Assembly: GCA_035288145.1 (NCBI GenBank)
Contig: DATEAX010000047.1
Location: forward strand, 1-12,360
Direction: 5' to 3'
Length of the DNA stretch: 12,360 nt
From: DATEAX01 sp035288145
GTDB lineage: Bacteria; Patescibacteriota; UBA1384; UBA12157; JAENIV01
In this document: positions 5,468-9,741 of the stretch, piece after piece
Layout of the letters: every line of letters starts with the position of its first letter
How positions within the stretch are numbered: position 1 is the first letter of the stretch
Notes under the pieces: generated by a model
What the model saw: the letters and a program-made list of their open reading frames with translations, nothing else
What the model was told of the DNA's origin: nothing
The model's database searches: none
Program-made: the position numbers and the translations under genes

Positions 5468-5496
5468 TTGACTTTTTAATGGTTTTGTGATAGAGT
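5468..5496 (+). promoter_or_regulatory. Promoter of the riboswitch-controlled unit
   Basis: TTGACT (5468-5473), 17 bp, TAGAGT (5491-5496). The start site would be near 5503, about 38 nt before the riboswitch aptamer. A small hairpin CTCGCC/GGCGAG (5521-5535) lies in between. Confidence 0.65.
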
Positions 5497-5540
5497 AAAT
5501 TTATCAAGACCGAAACCCGTCTCGCCTCCGGCGAGGCCGA

Positions 5541-5620
5541 GGCGGAAAGGCAAACTCATCGAAAGATGGGGACGCAAAATCATGGACCTAAATCCGCAAG
5601 GATATGGTTGCCAGATTGCC
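5541..5620 (+). promoter_or_regulatory. c-di-GMP-I (GEMM-I) riboswitch aptamer
   Basis: The conserved GGCAAAC (5549-5555) is followed by helix P2 CTCATC/GATGGG (5555-5560, 5565-5570) with a GAAA tetraloop (5561-5564), then the family signature GGGACGCAAA (5568-5577). Helix P3 contains the 11-nt tetraloop receptor in its standard form, CCTAAA (5587-5592) and TATGG (5603-5607), capped by ATCC-GCAA-GGAT. The 3' element GCCAGATTGCC (5610-5620) closes P1 with GGCGG (5541-5545). A GAAA loop plus its matching receptor is the hallmark tertiary contact of GEMM-I. The G before the conserved GCAAAC (the position that contacts one guanine of the ligand) is G here, which favours c-di-GMP over cGAMP. The aptamer is followed by a terminator and then the Cys-rich 92-aa gene. 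Confidence 0.88.
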
Positions 5621-5642
5621 GAAGAATTTGGACTTAAGAAGT

Positions 5643-5662
5643 CCCGCCTTCGGCGGGTTTTT
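5643..5662 (+). terminator. Riboswitch expression-platform terminator
   Basis: CCCGCC (5643-5648) and GGCGGG (5652-5657) with loop TTC, followed by TTTTT (5658-5662). Bases CTTCGGC (5648-5654) can instead pair with GCCGAAG (5618-5624), which includes the 3' strand of aptamer helix P1. The two structures exclude each other: ligand-bound P1 frees the terminator, ligand-free RNA can form the antiterminator. This predicts that c-di-GMP turns the gene off. Confidence 0.8.
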
Positions 5663-5693
5663 GGTTTTGAAACACAAAGGGGGAGTAAGGAAG

Positions 5694-5972
5694 GTGTACA
5701 GATTTTTTTTCGGCAGAGTGTTTCGAAAGTACCAAAGGCCAATTGATCGGTCGGGTCTCGATGAACCGTTGCGGATTGATTCCGTCAAAGTGGTGCATTT
5801 AAGCTACATCGCCTGGCGCCAATTGGAACTTCAGATTCAGCTAATCTGTGATGAATGTCCGGGCAGAAGTCGGGTGATCCGCGTAGTCTGCCATGGTCCG
5901 CAAAGAGTCAATCTCGATGAAGATTGTTTGTTTTGCGGCCGTCCGCTTTCAGGGGAAGTAATTTTCCTCTGA
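5694..5972 (+). CDS. Small Cys-rich, zinc-ribbon-like protein under riboswitch control (92 aa)
   Basis: With the GTG at 5694 the protein is 92 aa. The N-terminal half is basic and aromatic (VYRFFFGRVFRKYQRP). The second half carries CDEC (52-55), CHG (66-68), and CLFCGRP (78-84), a CxxC…C…CxxC arrangement that could bind zinc. No exact family recognised. The GTG was chosen because GGGGAG (5680-5685) lies eight bases upstream and because the in-frame ATG at 5604 is inside the riboswitch aptamer, with the terminator between. Its job is unknown, but c-di-GMP control in other bacteria usually concerns attachment, pili, envelope or lifestyle change. A hairpin at 5987-6007 closes the unit. Confidence 0.6.
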   Translation: MYRFFFGRVFRKYQRPIDRSGLDEPLRIDSVKVVHLSYIAWRQLELQIQLICDECPGRSRVIRVVCHGPQRVNLDEDCLFCGRPLSGEVIFL

Positions 5973-5986
5973 ACTTCCAAGTTTGT

Positions 5987-6007
5987 GCCCCGACATTATG
6001 TCGGGGC
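5987..6007 (+). terminator. Terminator-like hairpin after the riboswitch-controlled gene
   Basis: GCCCCGACA (5987-5995) and TGTCGGGGC (5999-6007) form a perfect 9-bp stem with a 3-nt loop. The following CATTTCAAAATTG has only a short T-run, so termination may be incomplete. Confidence 0.65.
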
Positions 6008-6017
6008 CATTTCAAAA

Positions 6018-6046
6018 TTGATTTTCTTCTCAACTGCACCTATAAT
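6018..6046 (+). promoter_or_regulatory. Strong promoter reading into a tRNA-Leu-like fragment
   Basis: TTGATT (6018-6023), 17 bp, TATAAT (6041-6046, perfect). The start site falls near 6053, four bases before GCCGAGATGGTGGAA, which looks like the 5' end of a leucine tRNA. Confidence 0.7.
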
Positions 6047-6056
6047 ATATCTTGAA

Positions 6057-6071
6057 GCCGAGATGGTGGAA
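6057..6071 (+). pseudogene. Possible 5' remnant of a tRNA-Leu gene
   Basis: GCCGAGATGGTGGAA has the form of a tRNA-Leu acceptor strand plus the first half of its D-arm, and a good promoter is placed exactly as for a tRNA. After base 6071 the resemblance stops. A matching 3' end, CTCGGC-A-CCA, exists at 6318-6327, beyond the intact tRNA-Leu(GAG). The fragment is short, so chance cannot be excluded. Confidence 0.35.
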
Positions 6072-6089
6072 CCCCAGCACAATTCCTTC

Positions 6090-6118
6090 CTGTCAAACTG
6101 ACTCCGTCCTGTTATGAT
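6090..6118 (+). promoter_or_regulatory. Promoter of tRNA-Leu(GAG)
   Basis: CTGTCA (6090-6095), 17 bp, TATGAT (6113-6118). The start site near 6125 leaves ~32 nt of 5' leader before the tRNA. Confidence 0.55.
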
Positions 6119-6156
6119 ATGAACGGAATATGCGGGACAAGTTGGCAGGCGAGTGG

Positions 6157-6243
6157 GGGCAGGTGGCGGAATCGGTATACGCGCAGGATTGAGGTTCCTG
6201 TGGGCGAAAGCTCGTGCGGGTTCAACTCCCGCCCTGCCCACCA
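6157..6243 (+). tRNA. tRNA-Leu (anticodon GAG), CCA encoded
   Basis: Acceptor GGGCAGG (6157-6163) pairs perfectly with CCTGCCC (6233-6239), followed by A73 and CCA (6241-6243). The anticodon stem CAGGA/TCCTG encloses TTGAGGT, giving GAG, leucine. A long variable arm (GGGC-GAAA-GCTC) marks class II. The T-loop is the canonical TTCAACT and the D-loop has GG (TCGGTA). Bases 6244-6345 after it hold no gene that I can support, apart from the CTCGGCACCA motif at 6318-6327. Confidence 0.95.
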
Positions 6244-6345
6244 GAAAGATTTTTTGTGGGTTCGCTTGTCCCTCGAAGTCCGCACTGCAAGTAGAGGAGG
6301 TAGTGGGGAGGCTCGCCCTCGGCACCAGTAAGGAAATGTTAGAGT

Positions 6346-6374
6346 TTGACTTTTAAAAATTAGGGTCTTAATAT
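6346..6374 (+). promoter_or_regulatory. Promoter for an apparently leaderless mRNA
   Basis: TTGACT (6346-6351), 17 bp, TAATAT (6369-6374). The usual seven-base distance from the -10 element puts the start site at 6381, exactly the A of the ATG of the next gene. Confidence 0.6.
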
Positions 6375-6380
6375 TAAAGC

Positions 6381-6668
6381 ATGGAAACCAAAGAGCTTAA
6401 AAAAATAATAAATGATCAAACCCAAGAAATTCAAAGGCATCAAAAAATGCTCTTGGAAGAGTTTCAAAGTCGGCTCAAGGTTGTTGCCGAGGTGCAAGTT
6501 GAACATACCAAAAAATTTGATGCTCTTTTTGAAATGGTGGCCATGAATACCGAAACGCTGGAATTTATCAAAGGTATGCTCAAGCGAAAAGTGGATTTAG
6601 AGGAATATGAAAAATTGGAAAAAAGAGTTTCGCTTTTAGAAAAAAAAATGAGGATGTCGGGAATTTAA
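6381..6668 (+). CDS. Small coiled-coil protein of unknown function (95 aa)
   Basis: The protein is almost wholly helical and highly charged, with heptad-like spacing of hydrophobic residues: one segment at ~5-40 (IINDQTQEIQRHQKMLLEEF) and a second at ~70-92 (VDLEEYEKLEKRVSLLEKKM), joined by FDALFEMVAMNTETLEFIKG. There are no membrane helices, signal peptide or cysteines. Similar short coiled-coil proteins are frequent in candidate-phyla genomes, but I know of no assigned role. The mRNA seems to begin at the ATG itself, as no Shine-Dalgarno sequence precedes it and the promoter is placed to start transcription there. A terminator at 6735-6756 closes the unit. Confidence 0.75.
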   Translation: METKELKKIINDQTQEIQRHQKMLLEEFQSRLKVVAEVQVEHTKKFDALFEMVAMNTETLEFIKGMLKRKVDLEEYEKLEKRVSLLEKKMRMSGI

Positions 6669-6699
6669 AACGGAGGAGGACCTGTCCCGGGCAACCTGT

Positions 6700-6718
6700 G
6701 GTGAGCGAAGTCGAAGGG
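6700..6718. repeat. Dispersed GAGCGAAGTCGAAGGG-type repeat
   Basis: GGTGAGCGAAGTCGAAGGG is a relative of the tandem pair at 3344-3378. It lies in the 3' untranslated region of the coiled-coil gene, just upstream of its terminator. Confidence 0.55.
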
Positions 6719-6734
6719 CAAAAGAAAATTTTTG

Positions 6735-6756
6735 ATACCTCTGTAGAGGTATTTTT
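6735..6756 (+). terminator. Rho-independent terminator of the coiled-coil gene
   Basis: ATACCTC (6735-6741) and GAGGTAT (6746-6752) form a 7-bp stem with loop TGTA, followed by TTTT (6753-6756). The T-rich side and the A-rich left flank would allow weak function in the opposite direction too. Confidence 0.8.
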
Positions 6757-6794
6757 TGTTTCAGGTCCTTTTCTTTTCCCGAAATCTGCCGCCC

Positions 6795-6826
6795 CAACTT
6801 CGCCCCGCCGAGGCAGGGCTTCGTTG
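6795..6826. repeat. REP-like imperfect palindrome
   Basis: Outer arms CAAC (6795-6798) and GTTG (6823-6826) and inner arms GCCCCGC (6802-6808) and GCAGGGC (6813-6819, one mismatch) share one centre. They are separated on both sides by unpaired TTC. The right end overlaps the -35 element of the tRNA-Val promoter. Confidence 0.5.
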
Positions 6827-6854
6827 GACAAACACAGGTAAAATATGGTATATT
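6825..6854 (+). promoter_or_regulatory. Promoter of tRNA-Val
   Basis: TGGACA (6825-6830), 18 bp, TATATT (6849-6854), with the start site near 6861, a few bases before the tRNA. Confidence 0.55.
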
Positions 6855-6863
6855 TTGTCTATC

Positions 6864-6936
6864 GGGCGCTTAGCTTAGTGGTTAGAGCGACTGCTTTACA
6901 TGCAGTAGGTCGGGGGTTCAAATCCCTCAGCGCCCA
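6864..6936 (+). tRNA. tRNA-Val (anticodon UAC), CCA not encoded
   Basis: Acceptor GGGCGCT (6864-6870) pairs with AGCGCCC (6929-6935), followed by A73 and then TAT instead of CCA. The anticodon stem ACTGC/GCAGT encloses TTTACAT, giving TAC, valine. The T-loop TTCAAAT and D-loop AGTGGTTA are canonical. It is the only tRNA of the five here without an encoded CCA, so its 3' end must be completed by the CCA-adding enzyme. Confidence 0.95.
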
Positions 6937-6954
6937 TATTTAGGTAAATCTTCC

Positions 6955-6983
6955 TTGATTTTTGAAATTTTATCGGTTAAATT
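6955..6983 (+). promoter_or_regulatory. Promoter of the phosphatase-like gene
   Basis: TTGATT (6955-6960), 17 bp, TAAATT (6978-6983). The start site near 6990 gives a ~43-nt leader. Confidence 0.55.
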
Positions 6984-7032
6984 GAAATAGTTCTCATCCG
7001 CGGGCTCATTGACAATCGAAAGGAGAAATTCT

Positions 7033-8034
7033 GTGGCTTCTGCTTGTCCGATCAAGAATTTCAGGTGGTATCTGCCCGGACTTTTGGCAACCGGGGACAT
7101 GCCTCGTCTGCCAGGCCAATTGGATTGGCTGATCAAACAGCAGTTTCAAGCGATGGTTTCTTTGGAACCAGTTCCGGCAGAAATTTTTGCCGAGATTGAT
7201 CAATCAAGGCTCAATTATTATCTGGGCACTGCCGAGAAAGATGGTTCGTTGTCCCCTTTAGCCCTTCAGCATTATTATAGTTTTACAAGTCACAATCTTG
7301 AGGCTGGCAAGCCGACTTTTGTCCACGGAGGAAAACATTTGTGGTCGCTGATCCGAAAATACTTGGAGTTTTCGTTGCGGGCCAAGGGTTGGCTTTTGCC
7401 CGAGATAACCGTTTATCAAAGTTATTCTACGCCAGAGGTCATTATTGCCAGTGCAGGAGAAAGGTATCGGTTTGACTCTCAAACTGGAAAGTTTCTGCCG
7501 GCAGGCACAAACATTAGAGGTCTAAAAACCGTTTTTGCCCTGACCGTTCCCTGCCGGTTAATCTTCCGCCAAAACGGCGATTTTCAATTGGTGGTCAACT
7601 TTGAAATATGGCTGCCAAAATATCATATTGGCCGACTGGCGGTGGTTGACCTTGACCCCGACTGGGACCAGAAAGCCCAAACCCGCCTCATTTTAGAAAT
7701 GGCGATCGCTTTGAGAAGTGAAGATGAGGCGAAGTGGCAGTGGGCTCATCGTCACTTGGACGTTGACGGTTGTCAGACAGCGGTTCAGATTCTCTTTAAG
7801 GCATTGGCGTCGCAGAGTATCGAGATTCGACGTTTGACCTTATTGGCGCTGATAGATATTTTCAGCCACACAGGCACAGATTGCCGCTGTTTTGGAAAAG
7901 AGTGCCTATCGCTTCTCAGCAAAGCCGAGCATTACCTATCTCTGGGATTCAAAAAGGAAAGAGACCTTGCGCTAAAGCCATTATTTGTCCGCGCGCGCCG
8001 AATTTTTCGGGAATACCGGGGAGATATGGCTTGA
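7033..8034 (+). CDS. Protein with a degenerate dual-specificity-phosphatase-like N-terminal domain
   Basis: The GTG at 7033 is preferred because AGGAG (7021-7025) lies seven bases upstream; an upstream in-frame TTG at 7009 has none. The 333-aa protein starts with a stretch typical of tyrosine/dual-specificity phosphatases (FRWYLPGLLATGDMPRLPGQ, 10-29; DWLIKQQFQAMVSLEP, 31-46; then an acidic KDGSLSP region). At the place of the catalytic HCx5R loop it reads FVHGGKHLWSLIRKYL (96-111): the nucleophilic Cys is Gly99 and the Arg position is Ser105, so phosphatase activity is not expected. The rest (~120-333) is unfamiliar; it contains a beta-rich part (VFALTVPCRLIFRQNGDFQL) and a helical C terminus with several cysteines. 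It could be a phosphate-binding or scaffold protein. The phosphatase relationship is my pattern reading only. Confidence 0.6.
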   Translation: MASACPIKNFRWYLPGLLATGDMPRLPGQLDWLIKQQFQAMVSLEPVPAEIFAEIDQSRLNYYLGTAEKDGSLSPLALQHYYSFTSHNLEAGKPTFVHGGKHLWSLIRKYLEFSLRAKGWLLPEITVYQSYSTPEVIIASAGERYRFDSQTGKFLPAGTNIRGLKTVFALTVPCRLIFRQNGDFQLVVNFEIWLPKYHIGRLAVVDLDPDWDQKAQTRLILEMAIALRSEDEAKWQWAHRHLDVDGCQTAVQILFKALASQSIEIRRLTLLALIDIFSHTGTDCRCFGKECLSLLSKAEHYLSLGFKKERDLALKPLFVRARRIFREYRGDMA

Positions 8035-8059
8035 CTTTTGAAAAATTCTGAACTAAGAT
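8031..8059 (+). promoter_or_regulatory. Promoter of the membrane zinc-ribbon gene
   Basis: TTGACT (8031-8036), 17 bp, TAAGAT (8054-8059). The -35 overlaps the stop codon of the preceding gene. The start site near 8066 leaves a ~27-nt leader. Confidence 0.65.
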
Positions 8060-8092
8060 ATTAACTATCGCTTCTGTGAAGGGGGTTGGGGA

Positions 8093-8530
8093 ATGCACCT
8101 TGAATCGCAGGAAGAAGTTAGTCATATCGCCGAGGCGAAAATCGAAGCCATTCGTACTCGGGCAAGGCGGCGGATGGTGGTCACCTTTCTCAAACGGGCC
8201 TTTTTTGGAGCCATCTTTCTTGCTTTGCTTGTCTTTATGCTCCCGGTTCCGGAGTGGCTGAAGTTCATTTTGGTTGGCGGTCTGGTCTCTCTGATAGTCT
8301 CCCCTTTATTGGGAAGATTGCTGAAAGACATAGGTCAGTCGGAGCTTCTCTGCCCTAACTGCGGAGCATTGGCGCAACTCGCCGACATTTCCCTAGAATA
8401 CCAAAGTGACCGGAAAGTTGAGGAAATCTGGCAGACCTACCTTCATCGCCGCGTCCAATGTCGGCGATGTAAGCGTCATTGGCAAATCATTCTTCCGGTA
8501 GAAGAAAGAGACCTTTTGTGGAGACACTAA
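8093..8530 (+). CDS. Membrane protein with C-terminal zinc ribbon, function unknown
   Basis: The 145-aa protein has an N-terminal charged helix (~1-28, ending in RTRARRR), two closely spaced membrane helices (~35-50, FFGAIFLALLVFMLPV; ~57-74, FILVGGLVSLIVSPLLG) and a cytoplasmic C-terminal domain with CPNCG (87-91) and CRRC (~123-126), two CxxC knuckles of a zinc ribbon with ~32 residues between them. The N and C termini would both lie inside by the positive-inside rule. The start at 8093 is preceded by a G-rich GAAGGGGG tract. It has its own promoter and terminator. Zinc ribbons of this type can bind nucleic acid or proteins. No family recognised. Confidence 0.7.
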   Translation: MHLESQEEVSHIAEAKIEAIRTRARRRMVVTFLKRAFFGAIFLALLVFMLPVPEWLKFILVGGLVSLIVSPLLGRLLKDIGQSELLCPNCGALAQLADISLEYQSDRKVEEIWQTYLHRRVQCRRCKRHWQIILPVEERDLLWRH

Positions 8531-8548
8531 CATTGCACTTTGACCTTG

Positions 8549-8579
8549 AGCCGCCCTGACCTTTTGTCCGGGCGGTTTT
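8549..8579 (+). terminator. Rho-independent terminator
   Basis: CCGCCC (8551-8556) and GGGCGG (8570-8575), extended by A-T and G-T pairs at the base, enclose a 13-nt loop that can itself fold (GAC/GTC). TTTT follows at 8576-8579. Confidence 0.85.
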
Positions 8580-8593
8580 CAATTTAACGCCCC

Positions 8594-8621
8594 TTGCATT
8601 TATTTGACAATCTGTTAATAT
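8594..8621 (+). promoter_or_regulatory. Probable promoter region of the acidic-protein gene
   Basis: A perfect TTGACA is at 8604-8609, but no matching -10 element stands 16-18 bp downstream. TTGCAT (8594-8599), 16 bp, TAATAT (8616-8621) is the alternative. The start site in that case is near 8628, at the edge of the leader hairpin. Confidence 0.35.
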
Positions 8622-8631
8622 CCTAATTGGT

Positions 8632-8688
8632 GCTTTTAGCTCAAGGTTTGGCCGATTGCCTCTTAAGCCAAAACCTAAGCAAAAAAGC
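8632..8688 (+). promoter_or_regulatory. Long leader hairpin before the acidic-protein gene
   Basis: Three nested segments pair: GCTTTT (8632-8637) with AAAAAAGC near 8681-8688, GCT (8639-8641) with AGC (8678-8680), and AGGTTTGGC (8644-8652) with GCCAAAACCT (8667-8676, one bulged A). A ~14-nt loop remains. The hairpin fills most of the leader and ends 14 nt before the ribosome-binding site, and no T-run follows it. It may stabilise the mRNA or be a protein- or RNA-binding control site; I recognise no known class. Confidence 0.55.
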
Positions 8689-8714
8689 CAATTAATTCCA
8701 TGGAGGAAGGTAGA

Positions 8715-9056
8715 TTGGCAGACGAGAAGAAGGTCGAAGAGGAAGTCGCCCCCGAGGAGGCGACCGGCGCCGAAGGCGCCGAAACCGCCGAGCTAACCCC
8801 TCAAGGCGAGGCGGAGGAATGTTGCAAGGCGGCTGAAGAAGAAGCCGCTCCCCCCGAAGAGTCCCCCACTGGCGCCGAAGCCGAAGCATCCAAAGCTGAA
8901 GCCGAAGCCACAACTTCTACCGAGGACGCAGAGTCCGAGGCAACCGAATCCGCTGAAGAAGATACAGAGGCCCCCGAAGCGGAGGAGGAAGAGACAACTG
9001 GCGGCATGGAAGCCGCGGCTGGAAGCACCGCCGAAACTGATGAGGAATCGGCCTAG
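8715..9056 (+). CDS. Extremely acidic, Glu/Ala-rich disordered protein (113 aa)
   Basis: The start is placed at TTG 8715, giving MADEKKVEEEVAPEE, because GGAGG (8702-8706) lies eight bases upstream. The in-frame ATG at 8700 precedes that ribosome-binding site and has none of its own. Almost every residue is E, A, T, S, G, P or D; there are only a few lysines and hardly any hydrophobic residues except one CC pair (ECCKAAEEE). The protein is therefore expected to be unfolded and strongly negative, with no signal peptide or membrane helix. It may bind basic proteins, cations or ribosomal components, but nothing in the sequence proves this. The gene sits alone between a structured leader and a terminator. 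Confidence 0.65.
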   Translation: MADEKKVEEEVAPEEATGAEGAETAELTPQGEAEECCKAAEEEAAPPEESPTGAEAEASKAEAEATTSTEDAESEATESAEEDTEAPEAEEEETTGGMEAAAGSTAETDEESA

Positions 9057-9074
9057 ACCTGACTGGCATTCGGC

Positions 9075-9145
9075 CCGCCGACGGCGGACCCTTGCCTTCT
9101 AACTAATTACCCCCACACCCTGCTTGCAAGGTGTGGGGCTTCTTT
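9075..9145 (+). terminator. Short GC palindrome, then rho-independent terminator
   Basis: CCGCCG-A-CGGCGG (9075-9087) is a tight GC palindrome just after the stop of the acidic-protein gene. The terminator proper is CCCCACACC (9111-9119) with GGTGTGGGG (9130-9138), a 9-bp stem with a 10-nt loop, followed by CTTCTTT. Confidence 0.75.
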
Positions 9146-9152
9146 AAAAAAT

Positions 9153-9181
9153 TTTACTCAATTAAAATTTTAGGGTAGAAT
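9153..9181 (+). promoter_or_regulatory. Promoter of the small DUF5668-like gene
   Basis: TTTACT (9153-9158), 17 bp, TAGAAT (9176-9181). The start site near 9188 leaves a leader of about 15 nt. Confidence 0.6.
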
Positions 9182-9202
9182 TAAATCGAAAGGAGAAAAA
9201 TG

Positions 9203-9391
9203 ATGATTGGTCTTTTCTTAGTCCTAATCGGCTTTGTCTGGCTTTTGGGCAATTTGGGGATTATCACCACTACGGTTTCCCAAATCATCTGGCCGGTGAT
9301 AATCATTGCTCTTGGGCTGACTTTACTTTTGAAAAAGGGCCGATACATGGGCCATTGGTGCTGCGGTCATGAGCATAAGGATAGAGAATAG
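9203..9391 (+). CDS. Small membrane protein resembling the LiaI/LiaF-type transmembrane domain
   Basis: The 62-aa protein has two membrane helices (GLFLVLIGFVWLLGNLGI, ~3-20; IIWPVIIIALGLTLLL, ~28-43). The pattern 'GLFLVLIGFVWLLGNLG…IWPVIIIALG' is typical of the small LiaI/LiaF-like transmembrane region (DUF5668) found in envelope-stress proteins. The tail (KKGRYMGHWCCGHEHKDRE) is rich in Cys and His and could bind a metal. Two ATG codons stand in a row at 9200 and 9203; AGGAG (9191-9195) is at better distance (7 nt) from the second. The protein probably lies in the cytoplasmic membrane with its tail inside. Confidence 0.7.
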   Translation: MIGLFLVLIGFVWLLGNLGIITTTVSQIIWPVIIIALGLTLLLKKGRYMGHWCCGHEHKDRE

Positions 9392-9474
9392 AGATCTTTT
9401 CCTAATTATTTCTATTCTTTTCAAATATGTGAGGACTAAAATAAGTTTAGACTTCTTTTGGAGGAGGCACAAAA

Positions 9475-9678
9475 TTGGATAAGTTAGATTTCGGAGAGCA
9501 ACTGGCAATCCTAAAGGAGCGAAGGGGAAGTTTGCCCGAACCGGTCCGGCAACAGGTGGAAGAGAAATTGTGCTGCTTAGCCGATCCGGCCCTGGATTGC
9601 GGTGACTGCATCGGCATATTTGCGGCCCTTCTTGAAATCAGCCGAACTCATCGGGCCGCTCTCGGGCTGAGTCCGTGA
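9475..9678 (+). CDS. Small Cys-containing soluble protein of unknown function (67 aa)
   Basis: Starts at TTG 9475 with a strong GAGGAGG (9461-9467) seven bases upstream. The sequence is helical and charged (FGEQLAILKERRGSLPEP), with a central cysteine cluster LCCLADPALDCGDCIG (residues ~32-47) that holds five of its Cys and could bind a metal or form disulphides. No signal peptide or membrane helix is visible. It lies 83 bp after the preceding small membrane protein gene; a TAAAAT at 9437-9442 could be its own -10 element, but no good -35 is present, so joint transcription is possible. No family recognised. Confidence 0.6.
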   Translation: MDKLDFGEQLAILKERRGSLPEPVRQQVEEKLCCLADPALDCGDCIGIFAALLEISRTHRAALGLSP

Positions 9679-9708
9679 TATCTTCTCCTCTCTTTTCTCT
9701 AATCCCAT

Positions 9709-9741
9709 CCCCGCCAAAGCCAACGCTGAAGCGGGGTTTTT
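9709..9741 (+). terminator. Rho-independent terminator between convergent genes
   Basis: CCCCGC (9709-9714) and GCGGGG (9731-9736) with a 16-nt loop, then TTTTT (9737-9741). The T-run overlaps the stop codon of the minus-strand gene by two bases. On the minus strand the hairpin has no T-run after it. Confidence 0.75.

Noticed and set aside
5604..5693. Upstream ATG start for the riboswitch-controlled gene
   Set aside because: The ATG lies within the aptamer receptor motif and the frame passes through the terminator; the GTG at 5694 has a proper ribosome-binding site.
5996..6356. Frames overlapping tRNA-Leu(GAG) on both strands
   Set aside because: They are translations of a tRNA gene and its flanks.
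8692..9028. Minus-strand Ser/Ala- and Arg/Leu-rich frames opposite the acidic protein
   Set aside because: They arise from the GAA/GCC-rich sequence of the real gene and have no start signals.
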